In this document: one piece after another, positions 8,722 through 19,084 of the stretch
Layout: every line of letters starts with the position of its first letter
How positions within the stretch are numbered: the first letter of the stretch is position 1
NCBI GenBank assembly: GCA_022599915.1
Contig: JAHZLH010000063.1
Coordinates: forward strand, 1-53,041
Length of the DNA stretch: 53,041 bases
Reading direction: 5' to 3'
From: Actinomycetes bacterium
Lineage (GTDB): Bacteria > Actinomycetota > Actinomycetes > S36-B12 > GCA-2699445
Position numbers and translations under genes: made by a program
Notes under the pieces: generated by a model
What the model was told of the DNA's origin: nothing
Seen by the model: only the letters and a program-made list of their open reading frames with translations
Databases searched by the model: none

Positions 8722-9741
8722 ATGTCCGATGATCGGCGTCTCACCGTGCTTCGCGCCATTGTGCAAGACTTCGTCGCCAGCGAGGAGCCGGTCGGTTCCA
8801 AGGGACTCGTCGATCGGCATGATCTCGGGGTGTCCTCGGCCACGGTGCGCAACGACATGGCCGTACTGGAAGAAGAAGGCTTCATCGCACAGCCGCATAC
8901 CAGCGCAGGTCGAATACCCACCGACAAGGGCTACCGAATGTTCGTGGACCGGCTGGCCGACGTTCGACCGCTGTCGGCGCCGGAACGACGCGCCATTCAG
9001 TCCTTCCTCGACGGTGCGGTGGATCTGGATGATGTGGTGCAACGCGGGACCCGACTGCTGGCGCAATTGACCAGCCAGGCCGCCATCGTGCAGTACCCGT
9101 CGCTTGCCCGCTCGAGCGTGCGGCATGTGGAACTGGTGGCGATGGGGCCGCAGCGCGTGCTAATCGTGCTGATTGCGAGCACCGGCCGGGTAGAGCAGCG
9201 GGTGATTGATTCGCCCACGCCGATCGACCCCAGCCTGCTCGCTGACATCCGCGCTCGGCTGAATACGGAACTTGCTGACCGGTCCTTTGACGATATCCAC
9301 GATGTGGTGGCTGGACTAGAGTCGCAGTTCCCGCCCAGCGAGCGTCCGTTGGTGGGTGTGCTGCTGGCGACGTTGGTGGAAGCCGCAGTGGAACAAGTGG
9401 AAGAGCGAGTAGTCGTCGCGGGTGCCGCCAACTTGGCCCGCTACGACCGCGATTTTCCGCAATCCATTCACCCAGTGCTGGAGGCGCTGGAGGAGCAAGT
9501 CGTGCTGTTACACCTTTTGGGTGAGGCGGATGCCACAGATCAAGTGCACGTCCGGATTGGGCGAGAGAACGATGTGGCAGATATGGTGGAAACGTCCGTC
9601 GTTACCTCCGGGTACGGCCCGGGGGACCGAGCCGTGGCCCACTTGGGGGTCGTCGGGCCGACCCGCATGGACTATCCCGCAAGTATGACCGCGGTTCGGG
9701 CAGTTGCCCGGTATCTCGGCCGAATCCTCTCGGAGCAGTAA
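8722..9741 (+). CDS. hrcA: Heat-inducible transcription repressor HrcA
   Basis: HrcA binds CIRCE operators and represses chaperone genes until heat shock titrates GroEL. The 339-aa protein has the N-terminal winged helix ([32 protein letters not shown]), the following [18 protein letters not shown] signature, and the GAF-like C-terminal part ending [21 protein letters not shown]. The ATG at 8722 follows a good AGGAGGGAG. Its stop overlaps the dnaJ start by one base (TAATG), so the two are translationally coupled. A CIRCE-like site precedes it, and a perfect CIRCE lies upstream of hsp20 at 34180. Confidence 0.97.
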   Translation: MSDDRRLTVLRAIVQDFVASEEPVGSKGLVDRHDLGVSSATVRNDMAVLEEEGFIAQPHTSAGRIPTDKGYRMFVDRLADVRPLSAPERRAIQSFLDGAVDLDDVVQRGTRLLAQLTSQAAIVQYPSLARSSVRHVELVAMGPQRVLIVLIASTGRVEQRVIDSPTPIDPSLLADIRARLNTELADRSFDDIHDVVAGLESQFPPSERPLVGVLLATLVEAAVEQVEERVVVAGAANLARYDRDFPQSIHPVLEALEEQVVLLHLLGEADATDQVHVRIGRENDVADMVETSVVTSGYGPGDRAVAHLGVVGPTRMDYPASMTAVRAVARYLGRILSEQ

Positions 9742-10859
9742 TGGCAGCTCAGATCGACTACTACGAGGTCCTCGGTGTCGCTCGCGATGCTGATGCACAA
9801 GAAATCAAGCGTGCTTATCGGAAAATGGCCCGGGAACTGCACCCAGACGTTAATCCTGACCCCGAAGTGCAAGACAAGTTCAAGATGGTGACCGCGGCCT
9901 ACGAGGTACTTAGCGACCCGCAAAAGCGGCGACTGTATGACGGCGGTGTGGATCCGCTGAGTGGTGGCGGTCCGTCGGCTGGGTTCGACCCCTTCGACTT
10001 AATGGAAACCTTCTTCGGCACTAGTGGCCCGCGTGGCCCGCGGCCTCGCAGTCAGCGTGGTCAGGACGCGTTGGTGCGTATTGAGGTGGAACTGGCCGAG
10101 GTGCTGTTCGGTTCGGAGCGGGACATCACGATCGAAACCGCCATCGCCTGCGGGGTGTGCGAGGGCGCGGGTAATGCGCCGAATACCGAGATCATCACCT
10201 GCACCATGTGCAAGGGCCGCGGCGAAGTGCAGATGGTGCAGCGTTCCTTCCTGGGCCAAGTCATGACCACTCGCGCCTGCCCGCAATGCCGTGGCTTTGG
10301 CAACCAAATTCCCAACCCCTGCCACGAGTGCTCGGGGGATGGTCGCGTGCGTACCCGCCGCACCGTTGCGTTCCGGGTGCCGCCCGGGGTGGACTCCGGT
10401 ACCCGCATCCAGTTGACCGGTGAAGGGGAAGTGGGTCCTGGTGCTGGCCCGGCCGGTGACCTCTACATCGAAATCTTGGAAAAAGCACACCCGGTGTTCC
10501 AACGGGATCGCGATGATCTGCACTGCACGCTGCGGGTGCCGATGACTGCTGCCGCACTGGGCATTTCCATTCCGCTGGAAACGCTAGATGGTGAACAAAC
10601 CGTCGTCGTGGATTCCGGCACGCAATCGGGTTCGCAACGCACCATGCCTGGACTTGGGGTGCCCCATTTGCGCGCCCAGGGTCGCGGCAACTTGATCGTA
10701 GAGGTCGAAGTTCTGACCCCCACCGAGCTCACTGGTGAGCAGAAAGAACTGCTGGAGCAGTTGTCCCAGCTGCGCGGCGAAGAAGAAATCACCGTCAATC
10801 CAGTGGAACATAACTCCGGCTTCTTCGGTCGGCTCAAGGACGCGTTCGCGGGCCGATGA
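9741..10859 (+). CDS. dnaJ: Chaperone protein DnaJ (DnaJ2 type)
   Basis: This is the Hsp40 co-chaperone that stimulates DnaK. The J domain occupies residues about 6-70 with HPD at 34-36, then a short Gly-rich linker. The zinc domain has four motifs: [24 protein letters not shown] and CHECSGDG. The C-terminal substrate domain follows. At 372 aa it has the normal type I length. Linkage to hrcA rather than dnaK marks it as the actinobacterial DnaJ2 copy. It is coupled upstream to hrcA and downstream to rsmE by an ATGA overlap. Confidence 0.97.
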   Translation: MAAQIDYYEVLGVARDADAQEIKRAYRKMARELHPDVNPDPEVQDKFKMVTAAYEVLSDPQKRRLYDGGVDPLSGGGPSAGFDPFDLMETFFGTSGPRGPRPRSQRGQDALVRIEVELAEVLFGSERDITIETAIACGVCEGAGNAPNTEIITCTMCKGRGEVQMVQRSFLGQVMTTRACPQCRGFGNQIPNPCHECSGDGRVRTRRTVAFRVPPGVDSGTRIQLTGEGEVGPGAGPAGDLYIEILEKAHPVFQRDRDDLHCTLRVPMTAAALGISIPLETLDGEQTVVVDSGTQSGSQRTMPGLGVPHLRAQGRGNLIVEVEVLTPTELTGEQKELLEQLSQLRGEEEITVNPVEHNSGFFGRLKDAFAGR

Positions 10860-11602
10860 CCCCGCCGGTCTTTCTGATCCCTGCCACTGACCTGGCTAAG
10901 GTCCAGGCTGGCGATCGGTTCCCGGTAACCGGCGAGGAAGGCCGCCATGGTGCCGCCGCGCTACGACTGCGGTCGGGTGAATCGGTAGTTCTGGTCGACG
11001 GTGACGGCCGGCGGGTTCCGGCGACTGTTGCCGACGTGACACGGGACTCGTTCGTCGTTGAACTGGCCACACCTCACGATGAGCCACCACCGGCCCTGAG
11101 CATCACCGCGGTGCAAGCACTGGCCAAGGGGGATCGTGCCGATAGCGCCGTGGAGATGATGACCGAGGCCGGGGTGGATCGCATCATTCCCTGGTCGGCG
11201 TCGCGCAGCATCGCGGTCTGGAAGGGCGAGCGAGCTGAACGCGGTCTGCGCCGCTGGAACGCGGTGGTGCGGGCGGCGAGTAAGCAAGCCCGGCGAGCTC
11301 GATTCCCGCAGGTGGCGCCGCTGCACAATACCGATCAGTTGGCGGAACTGCTCGGTAGCGCTGCCACCGCCTTGGTTTTGCATGAGTCAGCCGAGCAGCC
11401 GTTGTCGACGGTGCCGCTAGCTTCGATCGGCGAACTGGTACTGGTCGTGGGACCAGAGGGCGGCATCAGCGACGACGAACTGGATCGATTCCGGACCGCA
11501 GGTGCGACGCCGGTCCGGTTGGGTGGTTCGGTGCTGCGAACATCGACGGCCGGGGTAGTGGCGGCTGCGGTGGTCATGACCCGTAGCGGTCGCTGGCAGT
11601 AA
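10856..11602 (+). CDS. rsmE: 16S rRNA (uracil1498-N3)-methyltransferase
   Basis: RsmE is a SPOUT methyltransferase that methylates U1498 of 16S rRNA. The 248-aa protein has the PUA-like N-terminal domain ([24 protein letters not shown]) and the trefoil-knot C-terminal motifs [13 protein letters not shown] and [15 protein letters not shown], typical of RsmE. ATG at 10856 overlaps the dnaJ stop (ATGA). Placement directly after hrcA-dnaJ is conserved in many bacteria. Confidence 0.94.
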   Translation: MTPPVFLIPATDLAKVQAGDRFPVTGEEGRHGAAALRLRSGESVVLVDGDGRRVPATVADVTRDSFVVELATPHDEPPPALSITAVQALAKGDRADSAVEMMTEAGVDRIIPWSASRSIAVWKGERAERGLRRWNAVVRAASKQARRARFPQVAPLHNTDQLAELLGSAATALVLHESAEQPLSTVPLASIGELVLVVGPEGGISDDELDRFRTAGATPVRLGGSVLRTSTAGVVAAAVVMTRSGRWQ

Positions 11603-11652
11603 CCCTGGTCGTTCGGGCTGATGAGTGGGCAGAAGATCAGTATCGTGAGGCC

Positions 11653-11994
11653 ATGAGCGGCTGTCTGTTCTGCAATATCGTGGCTGGGGACATCCCAGCT
11701 GATGTGATGTATCGCGATGACGAGTTCGTCGCTTTCGCCGACATCAACCCAGTGGCGCCAACCCATGTGCTCGTGATCCCGGTGGAGCATCACGCGACGA
11801 TGGCTGGTCTAGCCGAATCCAACCCGCAACTCACCGGTCGGCTCTTCCGTACCGCCACCCGGGTTGCGGAGCAGGAGGAACTTGGCCGTGGCTACCGATT
11901 AGTCGTCAATACCGGCGATGAAGGCGGCCAAACCGTGCATCACGTGCATGTACACATCTTGGGTGCTCGGCAGATGGTGTGGCCGCCGGGATGA
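11653..11994 (+). CDS. HIT family protein (HINT-type purine nucleoside hydrolase)
   Basis: This 113-aa HIT-domain protein probably hydrolyses purine nucleoside phosphoramidates. It starts CLFCNIVAGDIPADVMYRDD, has the ADINPVAPTHVLVIPVEHH region, and carries the catalytic histidine triad HHVHVHILG near residue 98. Length and motif match HinT. It lies 50 bp after rsmE with a GAGG-type ribosome site before ATG 11653. HIT next to phoH is a common actinobacterial arrangement. Confidence 0.94.
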   Translation: MSGCLFCNIVAGDIPADVMYRDDEFVAFADINPVAPTHVLVIPVEHHATMAGLAESNPQLTGRLFRTATRVAEQEELGRGYRLVVNTGDEGGQTVHHVHVHILGARQMVWPPG

Positions 11995-12119
11995 TGCTCG
12001 CCCGCAGTCGGATGTTATTGCTGAGTCGCGAAGTATGCACGTAAGCGGGTCGCGGCCTTACCATGGGGGAGTTCCCCGAGTGAGGAGTCAACTCCGTTGA
12101 TGCGAAGCAAGAGGCGCGA

Positions 12120-13127
12120 ATGGCGTCGGTGACCGCAGAGGCCCGCCTGTCGGTGCCCAACTCGCAACCCATGGTGGGCCTGCTCGGGGCGGGTGATGAG
12201 TTGCTACGCATCGTGGAGGACGCATTCCCTGGGCTCGACATCCACGCTCGCGGCAACCAACTCACCATCGCCGGACTGGAACTTGAGGTCCGACTGTGCG
12301 AACAGGTGTTCGCGGAAATGCTTGCTGTGCTCGACACTGGACAGTCATTGACCCCAGACGCGGTAGAGCGTTCCATCGTCATGCTGCGGTCTGGGCACGA
12401 TCAGCCCTCTAGCGTGCTGACCGCGAATATTTTGTCCGCGCGCGGTAAGACGATCCGAGCCAAGACTCTGGGTCAAAAAGACTACGTAGACGCGATCGCA
12501 ACCAACACCGTCACCTTCGGAATTGGCCCGGCGGGCACCGGGAAGACTTATCTGGCGGTTGCCAAGGCCGTCCAGGCATTGCAGCGCAAGGAAGTGAACC
12601 GGATTGTGTTGACGCGGCCGGCGGTGGAGGCCGGTGAGCGACTGGGATTCCTCCCCGGCACGCTGATCGAGAAGATCGATCCGTATCTGCGTCCGTTGTA
12701 CGACGCCTTGCACGACATGATCGACCCGGACTCGGTCCCGCGGTTGATGACCAGTGGCACCATCGAAGTTGCCCCGTTGGCTTATATGCGCGGTCGTACG
12801 CTGAACGACGCATTCATCATCTTGGACGAAGCCCAAAACACCACCCCGGAACAAATGAAGATGTTCCTTACCCGATTGGGTTTCGGATCCACCATGGTCG
12901 TCACCGGGGATGTGACCCAAGTTGACCTGCCCGGGGGGCAGTCGTCGGGACTGCGTATCGTGGAGAACATTCTCACCGGTTTGAATGACGTCGCGTTTTG
13001 TCGCCTGGGTGCGCAAGATGTCGTACGGCATAAGTTGGTGGGGAAGATTGTGGAGGCCTACGGCCGCTACGACGAGAGCGAACAGAACCACCGCCGAAGT
13101 GAGCACCGTGAGCACCGGAACCGATAG
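12120..13127 (+). CDS. PhoH family P-loop ATPase (PhoH-like/YbeZ)
   Basis: This 335-aa PhoH-like ATPase has Walker A GPAGTGKT (about 138-145), Walker B ILDEAQN and the TGDVTQVDLP sensor-like motif. The family is thought to act with YbeY in ribosome and RNA maturation. The N-terminal region (GNQLTIAGLELEV) is KH-like. The C-terminus is basic (RRSEHREHRNR). ATG at 12120 follows GAGGCG. ybeY starts inside its 3' end with about 20 bp of overlap, which suggests coupled translation. Confidence 0.94.
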   Translation: MASVTAEARLSVPNSQPMVGLLGAGDELLRIVEDAFPGLDIHARGNQLTIAGLELEVRLCEQVFAEMLAVLDTGQSLTPDAVERSIVMLRSGHDQPSSVLTANILSARGKTIRAKTLGQKDYVDAIATNTVTFGIGPAGTGKTYLAVAKAVQALQRKEVNRIVLTRPAVEAGERLGFLPGTLIEKIDPYLRPLYDALHDMIDPDSVPRLMTSGTIEVAPLAYMRGRTLNDAFIILDEAQNTTPEQMKMFLTRLGFGSTMVVTGDVTQVDLPGGQSSGLRIVENILTGLNDVAFCRLGAQDVVRHKLVGKIVEAYGRYDESEQNHRRSEHREHRNR

Positions 13128-13596
13128 CCGCCTCGATTTCAGCAATGACACCGGGGATGACCAGCCCGTCGCTGATCTATTGCAACTTGCCGGTTTTCTG
13201 TTGGATGAGTTGCGCATGGATGCCGAGTCAGAGTTGTCGATCTCGTTGGTAGACGAGGACGCCATGACAGTGCTGCACGTGGAATGGATGGACGAACCCG
13301 GTCCGACAGATGTGTTGAGTTTCCCAATGGACGAGCTGCGCGAACCGGCCCCGCATGAACCGGCAGTCTCCGGGATTTTGGGTGATGTGGTGCTATGTCC
13401 GGCTGTTGCGGCCCGTCAGGCAGTCGTTGCCGGGCACTCCAGTGAGCGAGAGCTGCGGATCCTGCTCACCCACGGTGTGTTGCACCTGCTGGGTCACGAT
13501 CATGCTGAACCGGATGAGGAACGGGCCATGTTCACTCGGCAGCGGGAACTCGTGGAACGCTACGAAGCAGACCTGGGCGCGGGGGTCGATGGATGA
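13108..13596 (+). CDS. ybeY: Endoribonuclease YbeY (rRNA maturation factor)
   Basis: YbeY is a metal-dependent RNase needed for 16S rRNA 3'-end maturation and ribosome quality control. The 162-aa product has the zinc motif HGVLHLLGHDH at about residues 122-132 and the family stretch PTDVLSFPMDE. The start is uncertain: GTG 13108 and GTG 13099 are both in frame; the former gives normal length. The gene overlaps phoH upstream, and its stop overlaps the next gene by ATGA. Confidence 0.95.
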   Translation: MSTGTDSRLDFSNDTGDDQPVADLLQLAGFLLDELRMDAESELSISLVDEDAMTVLHVEWMDEPGPTDVLSFPMDELREPAPHEPAVSGILGDVVLCPAVAARQAVVAGHSSERELRILLTHGVLHLLGHDHAEPDEERAMFTRQRELVERYEADLGAGVDG

Positions 13597-14891
13597 CCGA
13601 CCAGATCTGGTTGCTGGTCCTTTTCGTCGTCCTGGTGGCGATCGCGTGGACTTTGGCTTCGGCTGAGACTGCGTTTTCCCGATTGTCACGCGCCCGAGTC
13701 GAAGAAGAACTCAACGACAGCGATGAGCGTGCCGAGCGACTGCTGGGGGTGGCGGACGATTCCGCCAAATACGTGAACTCGCTGCTGCTTGCCGGCACGC
13801 TGGCCACGGTTGGTGCGTTCGGTGCCCTAGCGGTGGCTGTGGTGAGTGGGCTGACCTGGTCGGTGGGCTGGGCGGTGCTGCTGGCTTGCGCGATCATGGC
13901 CTTGGTCTGGTACGTGGTGGTGGGCGTATCCGCCCGGACGGTGGGACAGCGGCAGCCGATCCGGGTAGCGCTGGTGTCGCTGAGACTTTCTCAGGTCATC
14001 GCGGCGATCTTCGGCCCGTTGGCTCGACTGCTGATCCTGCTCGGTAACGCCATCACCCCCGGACCCGGGATCCGTGGTGGCCCATTCGCCACCCAGGCAG
14101 AACTGCGGGAAATGGTGGATGCGGCTTTGCAGGCCGCGCTGATCGAGGACGACGAATCGCGGATGATCCAGTCGGTATTCGATCTCAGTGGCACCACCGC
14201 CCGGCAGGTGATGGTGCCCCGCACCGAAATGGTGTTCATTGAGCGAGACAAAACCCTGCGGCAGGCGCAATCACTGGCCTTGCGTTCCGGCTTTTCCCGG
14301 TTGCCAGTCATCGGTGAGGACACCGACGACATCGTGGGTGTGGTGATCCTGAAAGACGTGATGAAACGGTTGTTTGCGGATCGCAATGCAGACCGGGCGG
14401 AACGGGTGGAATCACTGATGCGCTCAGTCACCTACGTACCCGACAGCAAGCCGGTAGACGATCTGCTGCAGGAGATGCAGGCGTCGCGCGAACACCTAGC
14501 GATCGCGGTGGACGAGTTTGGTGGCACCGCTGGTTTGGTCACGATCGAAGACATCTTGGAAGAGATCGTGGGTGAGATCGCTGACGAGTACGACACCGGT
14601 GTCCCCGAAATGGTGGAACTGGAAGAAGGGCTGCTGCGGGTCAGCCCACGAATCACGCTGGAACATTTCAGTGAAGCGGCCGACATCGATCTGGATGCTG
14701 ACGACGAGGGAGTCGACACGATCGGTGGTCTGATGGGACGCCGACTGGGCCGAGTACCCATTCCTGGCGCCGAGATTGTGGAGCAGGGATGGCGGTTGCG
14801 GGCGGAGTCGGCTGAAGGCCGTCGCAACCGGATTGGCTCGATCCTGGCGATCCCGCCGGATCAAACTGACTCCGACGAATCGTCGCCGTGA
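13593..14891 (+). CDS. CNNM/CorC-HlyC family transporter-associated protein
   Basis: This 432-aa membrane protein has the DUF21/CNNM transmembrane domain (three to four segments in residues 1-150), then tandem CBS domains (TTARQVMVPRTEMVFI, VEFLMRS-like region, VDEFGGTAGLVTIEDILEEIVGEI), and a CorC_HlyC C-terminal domain (VDTIGGLMGRRLGRVPIPG). Relatives are implicated in Mg2+/Co2+ export, although older names call them hemolysins. It is coupled to ybeY by ATGA, a very conserved actinobacterial arrangement. Confidence 0.93.
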   Translation: MTDQIWLLVLFVVLVAIAWTLASAETAFSRLSRARVEEELNDSDERAERLLGVADDSAKYVNSLLLAGTLATVGAFGALAVAVVSGLTWSVGWAVLLACAIMALVWYVVVGVSARTVGQRQPIRVALVSLRLSQVIAAIFGPLARLLILLGNAITPGPGIRGGPFATQAELREMVDAALQAALIEDDESRMIQSVFDLSGTTARQVMVPRTEMVFIERDKTLRQAQSLALRSGFSRLPVIGEDTDDIVGVVILKDVMKRLFADRNADRAERVESLMRSVTYVPDSKPVDDLLQEMQASREHLAIAVDEFGGTAGLVTIEDILEEIVGEIADEYDTGVPEMVELEEGLLRVSPRITLEHFSEAADIDLDADDEGVDTIGGLMGRRLGRVPIPGAEIVEQGWRLRAESAEGRRNRIGSILAIPPDQTDSDESSP

Positions 14892-14907
14892 GTAGGGAGA
14901 GTACATC

Positions 14908-15246
14908 GTGACAGAATTGAACGCAGATGATCAGAAGCTAGTTACGCTGGCACGGGCGGCGCGGGCGCGAATCCGAGCCAATAACGGCGCTGCGGTCCGT
15001 GATGAGACTGGGCGCACCTATGTCGGTGCCGATGTGGATTTGTCGTCGCTGGTGATAAGTGCGGTGGAGCTTGCGGTGGGGCAAGCGGCCGCATCCGGGG
15101 CTGAGCAGATCAGTGCCATGGTCATCGTTACCGACGGGCCCTTCGAGCAGCGACCAACGACTGATTCTGCGGCTGACATGGGTTGTCGAGTTGTGGTGTG
15201 GGCGAACGCCGCGGGCGAAGTAGTGGATGTGTTTGATGACCGCTGA
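14908..15246 (+). CDS. Cytidine deaminase-like protein lacking catalytic residues
   Basis: This 112-aa protein aligns by eye with the small cytidine deaminase fold: TYVGADVDLSSLVISAVELAVGQAAASGAEQISAMVIVTD corresponds to the region holding the zinc-binding CAE motif, and here that triplet reads Ser-Ala-Val. No PCxxC motif follows. The active site therefore appears lost, so a binding or scaffolding role is more likely than deamination. A similar small ORF sits between corC and era in mycobacteria (recalled, not checked). GTG start with GGGAGA upstream; its 3' end overlaps era. Confidence 0.75.
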   Translation: MTELNADDQKLVTLARAARARIRANNGAAVRDETGRTYVGADVDLSSLVISAVELAVGQAAASGAEQISAMVIVTDGPFEQRPTTDSAADMGCRVVVWANAAGEVVDVFDDR

Positions 15247-16159
15247 GCAGATGCACTCTGGGTTCGCCTGTGTGGTCGGGCGCCCCAACGTTGGCAAATC
15301 CACGCTGGTGAATGCCCTGGTGGGTCAAAAAATCGCGATCACCTCGGCTCGACCGCAGACCACCCGACACGTGATCCGTGGGGTGGTGCACCGTCCCGAT
15401 GCCCAACTGGTCTTGGTAGACACCCCTGGTCTGCACAAACCCCGCACGCTGCTGGGCAAGCGACTGAACGATCGGGTGCGGGAGGCCTGGGCGCAAGTGG
15501 ATGTGATGGTGCAATGTTTCCCTGCCGACCAAAAACCGGGCCCCGGTGACCGGCTGATCGCCAAGGAATCTGCTGCCGCCAACCGTGGCCGTCGGGTCGC
15601 GGTGGTCACCAAGACTGATTTGGCCGCTCCGCAGCGCATCGGCGAGCAGTTGCTAGCGGTAGCCGCACTGGGTCAGGAGCTGGAACGGGACTGGGACGAG
15701 ATCGTGCCGGTGAGCGCGGTCAGCGGTGAGCGCCTGGACACGTTGGCGGATGTACTGCTGGCGAAACTGCCCGAGGGTCCCGCGCTGTACCCGGATGGGG
15801 TGATCACCGAGGAACCGGAGCAGTCGCTGGTGTCGGAGATCATCCGTGAAGTGGCGTTGCAGGGGATGAGTGACGAACTGCCCCATTCCATCGCTGTAGT
15901 TGTGGAAGAGATGGAACCGCGGGAGGACCGACCGGCGGACGACCCGTTGGTGGACGTCATCGCCTGGGTGTTCGTGGAACGGGACAGCCAAAAAGCCATT
16001 GTGGTCGGTCGCAAGGGGGAGGGGATTCGCCGGATCGGCACCGAATCACGCAAACGCATCGAGGCGCTGTTGGGCACCCGAGTGTTTTTGGATTTGCGGG
16101 TGAAGATCGCCAAGGATTGGCAGCGGGACCCGAAGCAGATGAACCGGCTGGGGTTCTAG
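15236..16159 (+). CDS. era: GTPase Era
   Basis: Era binds 16S rRNA and 30S subunits and couples ribosome assembly to growth. The 307-aa protein has G1 GRPNVGKST, the switch region RPQTTRHVIRG, G3 DTPGLHKP, G4 TKTD (actinobacterial variant of NKxD) and a C-terminal KH domain (IVVGRKGEGIRRIGTESRKRIEALLG...), ending MNRLGF. ATG 15236 overlaps the upstream stop; ATG 15251 is an alternative. It is the last gene of the phoH-ybeY-corC-like run. Confidence 0.96.
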   Translation: MTAEQMHSGFACVVGRPNVGKSTLVNALVGQKIAITSARPQTTRHVIRGVVHRPDAQLVLVDTPGLHKPRTLLGKRLNDRVREAWAQVDVMVQCFPADQKPGPGDRLIAKESAAANRGRRVAVVTKTDLAAPQRIGEQLLAVAALGQELERDWDEIVPVSAVSGERLDTLADVLLAKLPEGPALYPDGVITEEPEQSLVSEIIREVALQGMSDELPHSIAVVVEEMEPREDRPADDPLVDVIAWVFVERDSQKAIVVGRKGEGIRRIGTESRKRIEALLGTRVFLDLRVKIAKDWQRDPKQMNRLGF

Positions 16160-16169
16160 TCCCGAGTCG

Positions 16170-17489
16170 TTAGACACCGGGTGCGGTCGGCGTAGGGGTT
16201 TTCGGTTGCCCCGGGGTACTGCTGCCGTCGGATGTGCCCGAGCGGGACTCTTCGTCCATTTCCGCGATGAGCTCATAGCGATTGCCGTAGGTATCGAGTA
16301 CCGCGATGACCGCAGCCGCGATCGGGATGCCGATCAATGCACCGATCGGACCCCAAATAGCGATACCGGCAAAGACCGCTCCCAATGCCACCGCGGGATG
16401 GATATCCATAGTGGCGCGGCTGACGCGCGGAGTCAGGTAGTAGTTCTCGATCTGCTGATAGATGGTGGCGAACACGATGATCCAAATACCGTCGCTGGGC
16501 TGATCAGTCAGGCTGATGACCAGCGGTGCTGCCACACCGAGATAGGTACCGATGATCGGGATCAGCTGGGCGGTGAAGCCAGCGAACACGCCCATCGGCA
16601 GCCAGTAGGGCAGATCGATCATCCAGAAGAACGCCGCGTGTGCCACAGCGGAGATAAGCGCCAGGATCAACTTTGACGCCACGAAGCCACCGGCTTTTGC
16701 CAGGCTGATGTCCCACACCTTCAGCAGTACCCGCTGCCGAGTCGGTGGTAGCCAGGAGGCGATGGTGCGGCGCAGTCGGGGGCTGTCGGCGGCCAAGTAC
16801 CAGGCGAAGACCAACACGGTCAGCAAGTCGAAGGTGACCGCGAAGACCGAGCCGAATGCATCAACGATGCCGCCGGCGAAGTCGGTGGCGAAGTTAGCAA
16901 TGGCGTTGGCGTCCAAGTTGAACTGCTGGATGATCTCGTTGGGGTTGATGCTCAGACCTAATCGATCATTCACCCACAACACGACCTCGTTGATGATCCC
17001 CGGCAGGCTACGCGTCAACTGCGCGATCTGGGCGGAGAACACCCCGCCGAACATCACGATGACGGTGCCGAACAACAACACGCCGATGAACATGGTGATC
17101 GAGGTGCCCAACGCTCGGCGCAGGCCACGACGTTCGAACCAGCGAATCGCCGGTTCCATCGCAATCGCACCCAGCCAGGCCAGCAGGATCAGAAACAGGA
17201 AGTGACCGGTGGCGGTGAATAGCCACATCGCCAGCTGGTAGAGCGTAAGCGCGACCAGGAGCAGGATCAGCACTCGGCGTAGCCGGCGTGGCTCCAATGC
17301 GATCAACTGGACATCGTCGCTGACCGGTAGGTCAGGCTTCGTGGACCGCAACGCAGCCCCAGGGTCGGTATGGTGCTGCCGGGGCGTGATCGGCTTCAGG
17401 CTTTCGGGGATGCGGACGCGACGGCGCCGGGAACTGGTGGTGCCGTCGTCGGCACCGGGATCATGCCCGTCATCCTGTGCCACGGGCAC
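16170..17489 (-). CDS. AI-2E family transporter (permease)
   Basis: This 439-aa polytopic protein of the AI-2E/PerM family has a long charged N-terminus (about 75 residues), a TM pair near 75-125, the characteristic extracellular amphipathic segment between TM3 and TM4, and the C-terminal block [18 protein letters not shown]...[15 protein letters not shown]...[21 protein letters not shown], diagnostic for the family. Substrates vary in the family (AI-2, Na+/H+, others), so none is assigned. It converges on era (10-bp gap) and diverges from recO. The first 15 bp hold two alternative GTG starts. Confidence 0.9.
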   Translation of the reverse strand: MPVAQDDGHDPGADDGTTSSRRRRVRIPESLKPITPRQHHTDPGAALRSTKPDLPVSDDVQLIALEPRRLRRVLILLLVALTLYQLAMWLFTATGHFLFLILLAWLGAIAMEPAIRWFERRGLRRALGTSITMFIGVLLFGTVIVMFGGVFSAQIAQLTRSLPGIINEVVLWVNDRLGLSINPNEIIQQFNLDANAIANFATDFAGGIVDAFGSVFAVTFDLLTVLVFAWYLAADSPRLRRTIASWLPPTRQRVLLKVWDISLAKAGGFVASKLILALISAVAHAAFFWMIDLPYWLPMGVFAGFTAQLIPIIGTYLGVAAPLVISLTDQPSDGIWIIVFATIYQQIENYYLTPRVSRATMDIHPAVALGAVFAGIAIWGPIGALIGIPIAAAVIAVLDTYGNRYELIAEMDEESRSGTSDGSSTPGQPKTPTPTAPGV

Positions 17490-17567
17490 AGCCTAATCCA
17501 CGGTGGCGACAACTCCTGCTTGCGGTCGGTCATCGGTTTTTTCCGCCGCAGGTGGAAGAATGAGCAG

Positions 17568-18299
17568 GTGCGCACATATCGAGACGAAGCCGTGGTGTTG
17601 CGCACGCATGATCTCGGCGAAGTTGACCGGATCATCACCATGCTGTCGCGGGAGAATGGCCGGATCCGAGCAGTAGCGAAAGGGGTGCGGCGTTCCAAAA
17701 GTCGGTTCGGGGCGCGACTGGAACCGTTCAGTCACGTCGACGTGCAGCTGTATCAGGGGCGCAACCTGGACACCGTCACCCAGACGGAGTCGATCGAATC
17801 CCATGGAGCGGTGCTGTGTGCGGACTATCCGCGCTGGACCACCGGCTCGGCCATGTTGGAAGCTGCCGAGCGATTCACCGCCGAGGAACGCGAACCAGCC
17901 ACCCAACAGTTCCTGCTGCTGGTGGCGGGACTGCGAGCACTCAGTGAGGGCCGCTACGACCCAAGTCTGATCTTGGACGCCTACCTGTTGCGTTCCATCG
18001 CGGTGGCGGGATGGTCGCCGTCTTTCTCCGACTGCGCTCGGTGCGGTGCCGCTGGTCCGCATCGGGGCTTTCATTTCGCTTCGGGTGGGGCGGTGTGCCC
18101 GGACTGTCGACCCCCCGGGTCGTCGTCACCGCGACCTGAGACGCTGCAACTATTGGGTGCGCTGCTGTCCGGGGACTGGCCATCCGCTATTGCAGCGCCG
18201 GAACGTAGCAGGAAGGAAGGCAGCACATTGGTGGCGGCTTTCCTGCAATGGCATTTGGAGCGGGGATTGCGATCACTGCGCCTCGTGGAGCGAACATGA
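17568..18299 (+). CDS. recO: DNA repair protein RecO
   Basis: RecO works with RecR and RecF to load RecA on SSB-coated DNA. The 243-aa product starts with the OB-fold ([28 protein letters not shown]...[13 protein letters not shown]), continues through a helical domain, and carries a zinc module CARCGAAG...CPDC near residue 160-185. The frame is open back to 17370, but GTG 17568 begins right at the conserved N-terminus. Its stop overlaps the uppS start (ATGA), so the two are coupled. Confidence 0.93.
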   Translation: MRTYRDEAVVLRTHDLGEVDRIITMLSRENGRIRAVAKGVRRSKSRFGARLEPFSHVDVQLYQGRNLDTVTQTESIESHGAVLCADYPRWTTGSAMLEAAERFTAEEREPATQQFLLLVAGLRALSEGRYDPSLILDAYLLRSIAVAGWSPSFSDCARCGAAGPHRGFHFASGGAVCPDCRPPGSSSPRPETLQLLGALLSGDWPSAIAAPERSRKEGSTLVAAFLQWHLERGLRSLRLVERT

Positions 18300-19084
18300 G
18301 CAACTACCGTCCCCCCGAACCGCACCCCACCGGTGTGCGACCGCCCAACATCCCCGCTGAGTTGGTGCCCCAGCACGTGGCAGTGGTGATGGATGGCAAC
18401 GGTCGCTGGGCCAAAGAGCGCGAGTTGCCGCGCACCAGTGGTCATGAGGCCGGTGAACATGCGCTTTACGACCTCGTCAGTGGGGCCATCGAGATCGGGG
18501 TGAAGTGGGTCAGTGTCTACGCATTCTCCACCGAGAACTGGAAGCGTTCACCGGACGAAGTGAAGTTCCTGATGGGCTTCAACCGAGAAGTGGTCAGTCG
18601 TCGCCGCGATGAGTTACACCAGATGGGGGTTCGGGTGCGTTGGGCAGGTCGACGCCCCCGATTGTGGAAGTCGGTGATCTCGGAATTGGAGATCGCGGAG
18701 GAACTCACCAAGGACAACGACGTGATGACGTTGACCATGTGCGTCAACTACGGCGGTCGTGCCGAGATCGCCGATGCTGCAGCCAAGCTGGCGGCAGACG
18801 CCAAGGCCGGATTGGTGAAGCCTGACAAGGTGGACGAGAAACTGTTCGCCTCCTACCTAGACGAGCCGGATATGCCGGATGTGGATTTGTTCTTGCGGTC
18901 TTCTGGCGAGCAGCGGATCAGTAACTTCTTGCTGTGGCAGTCCGCATATGCGGAACTTGTGTTCATCCCGGAACTGTGGCCCGATGTGGACCGACGACAC
19001 CTGTGGCGGGCAATCGAACAGTACGCCAGTCGAGACCGCCGCTACGGCGGTGCGATTCCCAACGAGGCGCCGGGTCGTAAGTAG
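18296..19084 (+). CDS. uppS: Isoprenyl (undecaprenyl/decaprenyl) diphosphate synthase
   Basis: This cis-prenyltransferase makes the lipid carrier for peptidoglycan and wall glycans. The 262-aa product has [13 protein letters not shown] (catalytic Asp33), the FSTENWKRS motif, and the C-terminal signature [19 protein letters not shown] followed by AYAELVF. ATG 18296 is preceded by GGAG and overlaps recO. Product chain length (C50 or C55) cannot be decided. The actinobacterial second homologue making short-chain E,Z-FPP cannot be excluded. Confidence 0.95.
   Translation: MSNYRPPEPHPTGVRPPNIPAELVPQHVAVVMDGNGRWAKERELPRTSGHEAGEHALYDLVSGAIEIGVKWVSVYAFSTENWKRSPDEVKFLMGFNREVVSRRRDELHQMGVRVRWAGRRPRLWKSVISELEIAEELTKDNDVMTLTMCVNYGGRAEIADAAAKLAADAKAGLVKPDKVDEKLFASYLDEPDMPDVDLFLRSSGEQRISNFLLWQSAYAELVFIPELWPDVDRRHLWRAIEQYASRDRRYGGAIPNEAPGRK

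Noticed and set aside
12063-12096. Possible hairpin GGAGTT...AACTCC before phoH
   Set aside because: The stem is only 6 bp and the loop is long; not stronger than expected by chance.
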